Assembly: GCA_016165875.1 (NCBI GenBank)
Contig: JABBOT010000005.1
Span: 17,901,131-17,965,130 of the forward strand
Source: Acanthopleura granulata
Lineage: Eukaryota; Mollusca; Polyplacophora; Chitonida; Chitonidae
DNA: 64,000 bases
Reading direction: 5' to 3'
Below the pieces are notes generated by a model that made no database searches, was not told the DNA's origin, and saw only the letters and a program-made list of their open reading frames with translations. The translations under genes were made by a program, and so were the position numbers. This document shows, one piece after another, positions 26,601 through 37,829 of the stretch (the first letter of the stretch is position 1; each line of letters starts with the position of its first letter).

Positions 26601-29600
26601 CAATTTTGCTGTCATCATGGTGGTTTTAATTATGTACTTTTTAGCAGCCTAAGGCTATGGGAGCCGATTCAGATGATTAACCATCACCTCTTACCGAAAC
26701 AACCCATTCAGCTGTGATATGAAAAGTGATATGAAATATATATGTTTTGTATAAATTCATTAAACATGTTGAACTATCGGTATAATATTGTCATAGACGA
26801 AATGTCATAAACAGATTGTCAATTAAGTGTGGAGTCCTTTGATCTGTACAGTGGGTAGTATAAAAGTGAGTTTTTAAAATTTAATAAGTGGTTATGTTTA
26901 TCAAGGTACATGACAGTGACTTAATTACCTTGTGTGAAACTACCCCCCCCCCCCCACAAAAAAAAAAAGCAGTTTATTTGACCTGGTTTAACAGAGATGT
27001 TAATCTCATTGAAAGACCAGAAGGTTTAGTTTTGTGCTGTTATCTAGAGAAGATTGTAACTGTGCCACTTCATAAGATGTTGATGATGCCTTGTGAGTGA
27101 ATGCATGACCCCAGAGTTCACATGAGGGGGTGGTGGGTGTGTTATTGCAACCTAATTACAGGATATCCCATCCATCTAATTTGGCTAATTTAATCATACC
27201 CCTCTTGCACAGATGTTTATTAAACGATGTAATAACCAGGTTAACATTTTAATGCCAGCAGAATTCCTTGCGTTTATGTAGGAGTCATTATCAGGTCATC
27301 ATTGGAGAATATACATAATTTTGTCAGACACATGGTGTTGGTTATTAACTTAATTCTTTAACCTTTTCAACATGCATCAGTCTAATGTTCTCCTTTTTTT
27401 GTTCTGGCTTCCTTTTTTTGTTTATAGAGAAACAAATTCGAAGTGTTGTGCAGAACATAAAATAAGAGTTCTGTTGATAGGAAAAAGGTGTTCGGAAGCT
27501 AGTTGTTCTGGAAAATATAAGTTTCTGCACCAAAAGTTATTTTGTTATGTAGTTTTCATATGTATTTTCTTACATATGCATAATTTAAACTTAAACTGAA
27601 AATTGCTTGACCTGCTTGAAAAATGTCACTTTTTTAATTTTAAGAGAGTTTATCACAGTGATCCGGAAACCTGAGGCTTAGCCTTAGCTTGATCAGTTAC
27701 AGATGAATATAAATGAATTCCACATGGGACTCATGAGAATTTCCTGAAATGTTGCCTCAATTGCACCTAGCTGGTTTATGCATACATCGGAAAAAGATTA
27801 TCCAGATGCACACAACGTGCAATTAAGCCAATTAACATTCATCCTATCATGGAGAGTTTCAGAAATATGGCTTTTGCTCATATTAATTAATTTTTTTGAC
27901 TCAGAAATGTCATTTTAAACTTCTGTTTTATTGGATTTTACAGATTTGCAGTGTTAGAAGGAAAGGTATTGACCCATGTGGAAATCAAAGAAACGTTTTT
28001 TTACAAGGACAGTACTTAATTCTACAATGCTTGTGTATAGCAGTTTACTTCGAAGCAGTTTATTGACAGTTATAGTGTCAAGGTCAAATAGACTAGGTGA
28101 TCCTCGTTGTATTCTTGTCATTTTGTGTAACAGCATTTGATACTATGTCCAACATGATCATGTCACTTCTATAACTTTACGACAAATGCCTTTCTGTCTT
28201 TAAAAGTAGGCAGTGCTGTTCTATCCAGAAAATCACTTGTTCCCATGTGAAGGAAATCTCAAGGTAATCAAGCCTGTCAACTACAGTTGAGCTTTTTTTC
28301 ACCAGACACATTTTGCTTAATTGAGATTGATTCATTCACCTTAATTTATAGAGGGCCTCGAAAGAGGTTTTTGTGAAATTTAAATTTGATAGCAGAAAAA
28401 AAACTTAAATCTCAGTATTAAAAGTGTCATGATTTGAAGGGAATTACGCGCTTGTAAAGTGCGTTTTTACAGACTAATTTGTAGGTGAAATACTACAGTT
28501 CTTGATTTATTATTCAAGAGGGTTACTCAAGAACAAGCATTATGTACACTGAGCACACGAGCGTGACTTCACATTTTTGTCACAATATCGTTTTCAAACT
28601 TTTCTGAATATTTCTTGAAGCTGGTTATTTTTCCAGTGACCAAAAAAATGTGTTGGTGGATTCCTGTTTGAGGTGAGGGAGTGTATTCTTTGTAAAGGTC
28701 ATGCAAGGTCACAATGCTCCACTGCTTCTTTCGCTAAGAGTGTCACCTGACAAGCAATATGCAGTACACCCAAAAGCAGTGTGCACTCAAACTGTACTCG
28801 GCAACGGCAGGTGTATGTTGTTAGGGCCACCCCTGATAAAGGTTAACTCAAACAGCCAGGCCCAGTCTGAGAAAATAAAAAAAACCAAAAAAAATAAAAA
28901 GGCATAAAAAGTAGAAAGAATAAAAATTGAGAAAAACTAGGGTGATCACAACTAACAAAAAAAATGAGGAAAAAATATGGTGGAGGCGGAAATATGTTCC
29001 TATCATTCAAGCTTTGTGGGCTTTATTTATTCTAAGGTTTCAGCAATGTGCTGTTTATTGAAAGTGGATTTGTTCTACTTTGGCTTGGCCAGGAAACCTT
29101 AGTCAGATTATCAAGATGTCAGTTAGCAAGGTGTGTTTGTTGTTTGAGCTGGCACCATCTTCTTTCCCTCCCAGCCTTAAGTGCTTGATTGTGTTCCCAC
29201 CAGCTCCTCTTGATCTCCAATCATCTGTTTGCTTTCTCAAGGTGAAGATGTTACAATATGTCGATGGCAAGATCACGAGGTAAATAAACCTCCCAAGAGT
29301 GTGAGAATAGCATCTGAGAAGAGCAGCTCTCTTGTCTGTGACATGCGAGATTGTAAACATTTATGTCAGTGAAAATGTTTGTAGAAAACAGATCTAATAT
29401 CTGTTTGATTAACATTTAGAGGGTATAGAATAATAGCAAACTAAGGGCTCTATCAAGTAACTAAATGCAAGAATTTGTGTATCAGTACTGGTATCTCATG
29501 TTTGCTGACTTGTAATTGTTTGAAGTTTTTTTACTTTTGTTTTTGAAGATAACTATCCAGTAGGTCAAATTGAGTTTCTTTGTGTTTAGGGTGAATCCCA

Positions 29601-31904
29601 AGGTCTTACAATATAAACATGGAGACAGGCGTATAAATGAAAGTACTCTTTAGTTTGATTTCTGTATAAAACCCAAAATCCACTTTAAGTAAGTACCCTG
29701 ATTCTGCTCATTTCTGGGATGCCTGATCTGCCCTTTTTAACTAACATACATGTAATTGTAACAGGGGTAAAGAGTTTCTTTTTTCGTCCATGGTTAGACC
29801 ATCTAATGACCAACATGTTCATATCTTGACTCTTTCCCCAAAAAAAAGGTCGGAGAGAAATGGAATATTTTGCTTTCAGCTGGACTAATATATGTCCCAA
29901 TAATTAGAACAATTAGGGTATATTAGTTGGCCGGACTCCAAACCAATGTCAGTCATTTGGCTTTAGAGTTTAAGATGTACTGCATGGATTTTATTGAGGG
30001 GAAGAGTCAGGTATTTCAGTTTTTTGAATGACTGTTGGAAAAATCAGTGGGAATAATAATGAATTTTGACATGCAAAAGCTGGCAATCTCTTCTTGAATT
30101 ACTGTTGATTGACCTTATCTTATCTGAAGTTGGCACATTACTCACTTGTTGAAAACTTAGGATTTGGCTTTTTGTTTTCACCATTTCAAACAAGAAGAAA
30201 AAAATTAAAACTGTTTTTTGATCGCAGTTCATATTGATGGTAATGTCGAAACTAGCTGACATAAGAGTGTCTTTGATGAAGAGAGATCCCATCAACTGTG
30301 TTAACATGGTTAAAGACATAGGGCCAGCCATTCCTTTTCCCTAACTCCACACTGCCTGCTGCGTGGGTATTAAAAAGATGGAGGAGTTTTTACCACAGTC
30401 AGTGATGGATGAGAATAACATGTTCTAAATTTTCCCAATTTGCAACCGACATGTATAAATAAATTCTAATTTGAAGGTGTATTTTAATTAACTAAGTTTA
30501 TTCTTTTTGTATATGTATGTGCATTTACTGGAAAGCTAGGACCATAAGTTTTTCTTCTTATTCTCAATTCAGTTATATCTTATTTATTTTTATTGCATAT
30601 GTTAATTACAGTCCTTGTGTAGGAAGGACCGTTTTTGACGGAAAACCCATGCAGTTCAGCCTGGAACTAAAGCTGAAGGAGAATTCCATATATGCAGGGT
30701 GAAGTCTGTTCACATTAAAATCTAGTTTAAGTAGGGATTGGCGGCTGTAAGGAAAGGTTGGGGACAGTGGAAGCAAACGGGTTATTTGCTTTATGTTAAG
30801 AAGCTGAATTAGTTTATATTTTGTACTAAACATCTCAAGTACAGTGTAGAATCAAAAGTTAAGATTTAATTGTTGTTTAAAGATTATAGCTGGATTGAAG
30901 TACATCTGGATAAGGGGGGATAACTTTTGATGGAACATTCCAGAGATTCCAAGAGTGGTCGTCACATTTTTGATTATGACCTTCAGATCAGCATTAATGA
31001 ATGGTGGTAAACATGGCATTCATACCGGCATGTACATTGTTTGTCAGTATTATGCTGGAAAGAAAATGTGCAAGTTAGCAGTTTTCTGAATAGTGTGATT
31101 TGCATTTACAATTTATCATGTTCATGACCGTCTAAATTGGTGTACATTCAACTACATCGTAGGCTCAGCTTCCGGAGAGAACGCATTCTGTTTACATTGC
31201 CTGGAAATGAAGAACTTTTTCCTGACTGTGCTATTACTTCAGAAAATCATATATTCATTAAGTTGGCATGTGTGGTTCTCTCTTAACTTTTAATATATTT
31301 TTATTCAGGGGTGGGAGTGGTGGCATGGTTGGCAAACATATGAAATTACAGCCCTGATCTAGTCTTGTGTACATGTATTTCTATATGATGGCAAAAAGAA
31401 GTTGAGTACCACATTCTTAGACCCAAGCTAGTAGGCAAGGTACTGCGTGTAAACAACATTCCAGGCAACTTTTTGTTGCTCATCGCAACATGCGGTCTAA
31501 ATACTTTTTCAAAGAAGCTTTATTATTCAGCTCAGAAGGTTTCCAGGAGATACAGCCACATCTTCTATAAGGTATACTATAATCTGCCCTGCTTGATTTG
31601 CAATAATCATGGAATAATCGTGGAATAATGCAAAATCAAACTTCAAAAATTCAAGACTCACAGTGAATCTACAAAACCCTTTAAAGATATAACTGTGAAT
31701 ATGAACTGTGAAGTATACAGCTGAATACATCTTTTCATTGTTTACTTGACTGATAGATTTATTTTCTTGCTAAAGAATATTTACTGGTACTTATATAATG
31801 GAAGTCAGATTTGTGCATAGGTGCAGGAAGCCAAATTGTCCAGAGCATACACTATCCACTTTTGGAAAGTAATTGACAGACTATTGACATATATTTTCAC
31901 CTAA
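23631..31904. other. Gene-free stretch
   Basis: AT-rich sequence with a MITE-like element at 26101-26221, a poly-C/poly-A stretch near 26943-26970 and A-rich tracts near 28880-28980. No splice-compatible conserved exon or RNA gene recognised. Confidence 0.4.
26101..26221. mobile_element. Small MITE-like element with imperfect terminal inverted repeats
   Basis: The left end begins GGTTTCATGAGATCTACTTA and the right end, reverse-complemented, begins AGTTTCATGAAATGCACTTA; they match at most of the first 20 positions. Length is about 120 bp with no coding capacity. Elements opening with a GTTTCATGAAA-type end are common non-autonomous DNA transposons in marine invertebrates as I recall them. No clear target-site duplication seen. 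Confidence 0.55.
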
Positions 31905-32060
31905 TGAGTTAGCTCAAATGTGAGTTCAAGTCCAGCTCATGCTGGCTTCCTCCCCAGCCCTGAGTGGGAGGGTCTGCGTCATCCCATCATAAAGATGGCC
32001 AGCATCATATTATTAAAATATTCTTGAGTACGGTGCAGAAGACCAAACAAATAAACCTAT
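31905..32060 (+). mobile_element. Diverged SINE copy (B box to tail)
   Basis: Plus strand carries GTGAGTTCAAGTCCAGCTCA, then TGCTGGCTTCCTCCCC, a diverged middle, GATGGCCAGCATCATATTAT, and the tail AAAATATTCTTGAGTACGGT followed by CAAACAAATAAA. Order and spacing match the 23.4-kb element with many substitutions, so this is an old copy; its 5' edge is uncertain. Confidence 0.75.
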
Positions 32061-32353
32061 AAAACTTTATGTAAGACCATCTAAAATAACGGCCTTAAAG
32101 AATGCTGTCTTCGGCTTAATTATTGTGACCAGAGGTCGATTCCACGAAGCAATTGCTTGACTAAGTCAAAACCTTCAAACTCAATTTTACAGGTTATTTG
32201 ACACTTACTGGTTTTGAAATTTGTGTCACTTGTGCTTCAGCATCATATGCATGCACCATCCATGGCTTCATTTTAAAACTTCAAGAATGTTTAATTTTGG
32301 TCGAGTTTTAAAAGTCTTCCCAAAATCTTGTTGATCCACCAACTAGCTTAGTA

Positions 32354-32637
32354 AAGTACAAAAGCATAGAGACTCCGAAAAAAGAAGAAATGTAACGCAT
32401 GGTTGACGTTCTCAATATTTCGACTAAGTTTTACTTGTCATCTTCAGGAGAAGTAATTTGTACAATCAACATCAGCCTTGTAATATCTGCATCTCTGTAA
32501 ATGTATATATATGTGTGTTTGTTGATTGTACAAATTACTTCTCCTGAAGATGACAAGTAAAACTTAGTCGAAATATTGAGAACGTCAACCATGCGTTACC
32601 TTTCTTCTTTTTTCGGAGTCTCTATGCTTTTGTACTT
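32354..32637. repeat. 284-bp inverted repeat: 118-bp arms, 117/118 identical, 48-bp loop
   Basis: The left arm 32354-32471 is the reverse complement of the right arm 32520-32637, with one mismatch (T versus G, in the AAGAAAtGTAACG context). The loop 32472-32519 is unrelated AT-rich sequence. The arms contain TCTCCTGAAGATGACAAGT and AACTTAGTCGAAATATTGAG. Such near-identity implies a recent inverted duplication or insertion of a fold-back element. No target-site duplication is evident directly at the edges. A transcript through it would form a long hairpin. Confidence 0.95.
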
Positions 32638-35095
32638 CAAAAGTCTTACTTAAGCACAAAAATTGCCTTGTTGAATAGGCTGCAAAGCTTGAAGGTGAGC
32701 GGGCTCTGGCCGAGTGATGTGTATTTCAATCATTAGGACATACTGGATGCCTGGACAGGGACTCTAACTGGTCTAACTGGTCATTGGGTCAATGTCAATG
32801 TGTCAATGACACAAAAGTGTGCATGTCCATTAACACAGACTGTCAACCACCCAAGCACTCTTCTTCCAAGATGTTATGGTGTTGTGTATGTAAGTGTATG
32901 CACTGTATATGTGCAGCAAATGTGAGAAAGTCCCACAATATCACGCCAAAGGTTAGTCTATAAGTGGAATATTTGAGTATGGTGATAAACATTAAAGAAT
33001 CAGATGAAAAACCTTGGAGAACACTGGACATTACATGTGTTGTGTGGGTCTGCAATGGAATGCAAGAGAAAAATGTTGATGATATTTAAACCATCAGATC
33101 TGGATAATAGTCGTTTTAATCAAGCATAGGGCTGAGTAATGTAGACTGTCGAAAACATTGCCAAACCTGAGTTGTTTAAATGCTTGACTTACACAGAGAA
33201 AGTGAAAAAATCTGCAGAGAATACATGCATTGTAAAAAAGATATCTGCATGTCTTTTGTAAGACTTGAACTTCCAACTGCGCAGAATCTGTCTTGATCTC
33301 TTTTCTACTTGAGCTGCATTCAAGTGCTGGAAAATGGAAGCAGTCTCACATGCTGATATCATGTGTGGCCAACAGTAAGAGCAATGGAGTTGCCAGAATT
33401 GCTTTTAAGCCCACCCTTAAACTTGTGGTAAGCTCTTTAACCACATCTAGGGCAGCTGTACATTCTTAAAAAATGGCCCTGTTTAAAATTGGTTTTCCGG
33501 ATTGTCAGTTCAGTAGCAGGTGCCGCTCTATAACTATTGTTAAGTGCCGTTTCACCCTATTGAGGATATTTACCCCTAGTTGATCGGAGTAGGAGAAAAA
33601 ACTCACCAGTACGTGCTGATTGTAAATTGATGTGAATTAGGACAGCAGGCAAGCTGGTAAAGGGAGACAGATCATCAATGAACCCAATACATGAGCATCT
33701 GCTCTTTAGTATGCTTCCCAATATTTTTTAAAATGAGATAACATTTTTTTCTTTCTTCTCTTACAAATTCTTATAATAGATGCAAATTGATTTTCCCTCG
33801 ACACTCTTGGTTGATTGAATTAGGAAAGTTTGAGCTGGCCTTAGGTTTTTCTTTTAATTTCTTTCTTTTTTTTTCTTTTTTCTCATTTGCAATTTTCTTA
33901 CAGTGTATTGGAGTTGGCATGTGGAAGGTTAGATTGTCCTGGCTTGATACAGAGCCTGATTGGTGAGAGAGTTCCAGGGCGCTGAAATAAAGATAGAAAG
34001 CTCAGGAAAACGAGAGGATAAGCGTGTGCAGCTCCGTTGGGGGTAAACCAATTGATTACGGCAAACGGTTGATCTCTGGAGGCCTACACTTCTTCGTTTC
34101 CCTGCTAATTGTCGCTCCAGATATATGCAAGCTCCATAGTGAGATTTGACACATGCTGCCTGATGAAGCCAGACCATACATACGATGATGGATAGGTTAC
34201 CTATAAACACTGAATATAAAGCCAAGAATTGCTATGATGTGGGAAAGAACAAAGATTAGGCCTGTGTGCAGAGCTGATAACGCCTAGTTTGAAGTTATCT
34301 GTATGTCCCTTTCAGATTTCCCTTTTCGCCTTCCTTTTACCTAATCTGCAGCAGCCCTCCCTGCTTCCCCACTCCACCCACACCCACACCCCACATTCCC
34401 TCACCCCACATTCCCTCACATACTTGGCCACCCACCTGCTTTGTAGATTGGAACATCAGATGAAAATCTCTGCTTCATGTATCTGTGTTCATGAGATCAG
34501 GACATTCCTTTAATGCCACAAATGTAGGTTTATTTCTATTACCGGCGCATGTCTTTACTCAGTCCCTTACTGGTGGCTCATTGAGATGGTTTCTTCTGCA
34601 AAAATTAATTCCTGCATATTCCGTGAATGTGACTGCTGTCTGGTTTGAATCTTAAAAATAACCTAAAGTGTATAACCATAATCATGGGACCATCCACATG
34701 ACCTTGCAAATGGATATGTATCTCAAATAACATTCTTACATGTTGGTACTACCAAAAGTTTGTCTAGGACAAGAAACCTTACAACATTCGCCATTTTCAG
34801 CCACAGTTAATTTACGGTTAGTTAATATGGGGTTTGTAAAACTTGTAAACAGATTGTCTTTGAAAGGCTCGTTCAAGGACAACCATATTTAAGCTCTTAA
34901 TTATCAGTGGTTTTAATGGAACAAAATTGATGCGCATTGAAAATTAGATGTTTTTTTTCTGTTTTAAACAATTGCACTCCATAAAGCTAAATATATGTAA
35001 TTCTGTATAATCTCTTCTAGCTTCTAGTAGCCTTTATTAAAGTTTGCCTTAGATACATATTTACAGAGATAATGCAGTTCAGTTGCTCAGTAATT
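32638..35095. other. Gene-free stretch
   Basis: AT-rich, with a pyrimidine-rich run near 33850-33890 and a C/A-rich stretch (CACACCC-like) near 34360-34430. No exon or RNA gene recognised. Confidence 0.4.
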
Positions 35096-35105
35096 AAAAC
35101 ATGGT

Positions 35106-35197
35106 ATGTTTTCTCCCACCATAATGCTGACCACCGTAGTATAAGCAAAATATTCTTGAGTACGGCATAAAACACCAATCAAATAAATAAATAAATA
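35106..35197 (+). mobile_element. 5'-truncated SINE with 10-bp TSD
   Basis: Flanked by AAAACATGGT at 35096-35105 and 35198-35207. Between them are CTCCCACCATAATGCTGACC, AAATATTCTTGAGTACGGCA, TAAAACACCAATCAAATAAA and more AAAT units. Same tail as the 10.4-kb and 23.4-kb elements. Only about 90 bp of the 3' end was inserted, as expected for incomplete LINE-mediated reverse transcription. Confidence 0.88.
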
Positions 35198-35207
35198 AAA
35201 ACATGGT

Positions 35208-37185
35208 GTTCAGTTATTGTGAAGTTTTAGTAGAGTTGGTATTTGTAATATATATGGATGGAAGTATTGTTCTAAAGGGAAAACTGAACCATATGTCACA
35301 AGAGTGTAATGTTATAGTTAGAACTTAAACGACAGGCAAGAACAGGAATTGAAACAGTTTTCCAAGGGATTGAAGCTTACTCCTCTTGTGGTCATCGCAA
35401 AATATACAATTTACTTTGGTCAGTTTTGTTGATGCATATTATGTTATGTCTTTGATGTCGACCTTCCACTTGTCAGGACAAGAATAGAGACATAAAGCCT
35501 GTAAATTGGCCAGTCTTACAATTTATCTGTTTCCATTCAGCTGCTAAGCGTGATAGCCTAATGCTTCATCACCTTTAATGAGAGTTGAAAGAACACAGGT
35601 TTATTCCCTGTAATGTCCACATAGTAGCTGGAGATTCAGTGAACATTGGGGCTGCGTGTGTACACTTGATGGCTCGCTGTGGCTAATTGGGCTTATTCCC
35701 AAGACAAGCGAGTGCCCCAAACTGCCTTGTAGCAGTGGTAATTGGCCAATGTCACGACTGGGCTGTAAACTGGAGATGATCAGAGGGCAGGAGAGTACAC
35801 CATGTAGCTTGGGTGCTGTGTACATCTCTCCCTCATTATTACAGGCTTCATTACAACACGTTAATATCATATGTCACAAATGTGTGCCCTAAATTATACT
35901 GCAGGTTGTTGTTGCACATATATGTACATACTGTTTTAATAAAGGAAGTCTTCAGATTTTTATCTACTTTTAACTCAGGGCTTGGTTACCCAGTCGTTAA
36001 TCAATGGAAGCCATGCTGTATTTTGCTGATTTGGCTTACAATTAACATCGAGTATCACACTAGGTCTGTTTCTCCATTACATGCATGTATGTTTCTGGCT
36101 GTCAGTGGCCAACAAACTCCATACAACATGCACCACGTATAACACCATAGACAGACAGGTTATAGTGGAACAGAGTTGTATCTGCTAATTTGCATAAGCT
36201 CCGGTGGTTGTGAGCTCGAGATAATGATACTAATGAGCCAGTCTTGCAGTCAGAGAGTTACCATTTTAAAACCCATCAAATTAAACGTGTAAGTTGAGGA
36301 AAGAAAAGCAGAATAAAAATGCTGATCTCTTCTATAGATACAATGTCCATGCAACTGTATATTCTCAAGGAATGTACATGTAGAATGATGAACATTTGCC
36401 GAGATGCCTTTTGTAGCTGCCTCAGGCTACACGTCTTCGTGAACATGCAGGCTGGCAAGTCTTTAAGAATAAGATGGCGGTACACGCTCAGGCTTAAGTC
36501 TACATACGAATAATCTGGGACATATAAGTAGTATAGCCTCATTGATGTAGCATGTATTTATTAATAATAATGGGTGTAATTGTTGTTGCGCACACCGGAT
36601 ATGCCATAAGAGATGTTCATTTATTACTTGTTTATGTTGAAGCAGTCTGTGATATAATTGCCATTGTGCATAGATTAACAAAAGCCAGTCTCAAGCTTGC
36701 TAATGGAAAGAAACCATTCCACAGACTCTGGAATGCCTAAATAAAGGTACCGCATGGAGTCTAAATTTTAACACGGTTGTATGCATAAAGTACCCACATT
36801 TTATAGACCGAGAGAACAAAGGAAATCCAGAGCCTGGTAACAGTTGTGATGCCAAGCAGAAGATTTTGGATCAGTCGGATTTTATCCATTTTGGACATGC
36901 ACAAATGTAAGAGAGCGATTTGGTGGGGCAACATGTATTTATGCAGACTTGGATCAAACGTATTCTCAGCCAAGGCTTTAATCTGGCAAGCCTTGAAATG
37001 AAAATTCCTTGTAGACAAACATAAATTTACTGGACCATTGAAACGGTTTTTGGAACATATTATCTTAAAATTAAAATGAGCCGAATGCCTGTATATTGTA
37101 AGCGCTGCTGGTCGAAAACCAGAAGAGGTTATGTATTAGTATGTTGTCCGTCGTCTGTCTGTCTGTGTGTCTGGCATCTGTTAAC
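35208..37185. other. Gene-free stretch
   Basis: AT-rich. Overlapping short open frames on both strands have no recognisable motifs. The stretch from 37085 may belong to the repeat cluster that follows. Confidence 0.4.
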
Positions 37186-37800
37186 TTTTCCTTAAAAACG
37201 CTACTCCACCTACAGTTTTTGTCTGATTTCAACGAAACTTGGTTCAAGTATAGACTACATCAAGATACATAATTCGTAGCATCGATTTTCCATTTCGTTG
37301 ATTGGTTGTCCCTCTGTCAGTCACTTCATCCACCATGTTAACATTTCATTCAAAACGCTACTCCTGCAGGTTTTGTATTTCAACAAAATTTAGTTCAAGT
37401 GTAGACTACATCAATATACATAATTAGTTGTATCAGTTTTAATTTCAATGATCCGTTGTCAGCCTGTCCATCTGTCTGTCAGTTTATCCAATATATATTA
37501 ACATATCTTTCAACAGCTACTTCTGCTATAGGTTTTGACTGATTTCAACGAAACTTGGATAAAGTGTAGACTACATCAAGATATGTAAGTAGTAGTATCG
37601 GTGCTCCATTTAAGTGATTAGTTGTCTGTCTGTCTGTCTGTTCAACCAGCATATGTAAAGATTTCTTTCAGAATGCTATTACTCTTACAGCTTTTGTCCA
37701 GTTTCAACAAAACTTGATACAAATGAATCAAGATACATATTTCGTAACACTGCTTTTCAATTTTCATTGTCTATAGTCCGTTATACGTACATAATTTTGT
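37186..37800 (+). repeat. Diverged tandem repeats, four copies, 151-165-bp spacing
   Basis: A motif GATTTCAACGAAACTTGG, followed by a GTAGACTACATCAAGATA-type stretch and preceded by a GCTACTCCT-type stretch, recurs with its TTTC at about 37227, 37378, 37543 and 37702. Between copies are TGTCTGTCTGTC-type runs. GCTGCTGGTCGAAAACCAGA near 37106 and TTGCTTCAACCAGTAGAGCT near 37821 are partly inverted relative to each other, so the whole may be one non-autonomous DNA element of about 730 bp. I recall similar sequences as common repeats in marine invertebrate genomes; no coding capacity seen. Confidence 0.75.
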
Positions 37801-37829
37801 AATCCACTTCGTGGTAATTTTGCTTCAAC

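Noticed and set aside
32520..32637. CTGAAGA, a GAC...GTC hairpin, GAAA and GTC in each arm, resembling a hammerhead ribozyme core.
   Set aside because: The base after CTGAAGA does not pair as required and the flanks that should form stem I do not complement each other, so the canonical fold fails by eye. An RNA motif search would settle it.
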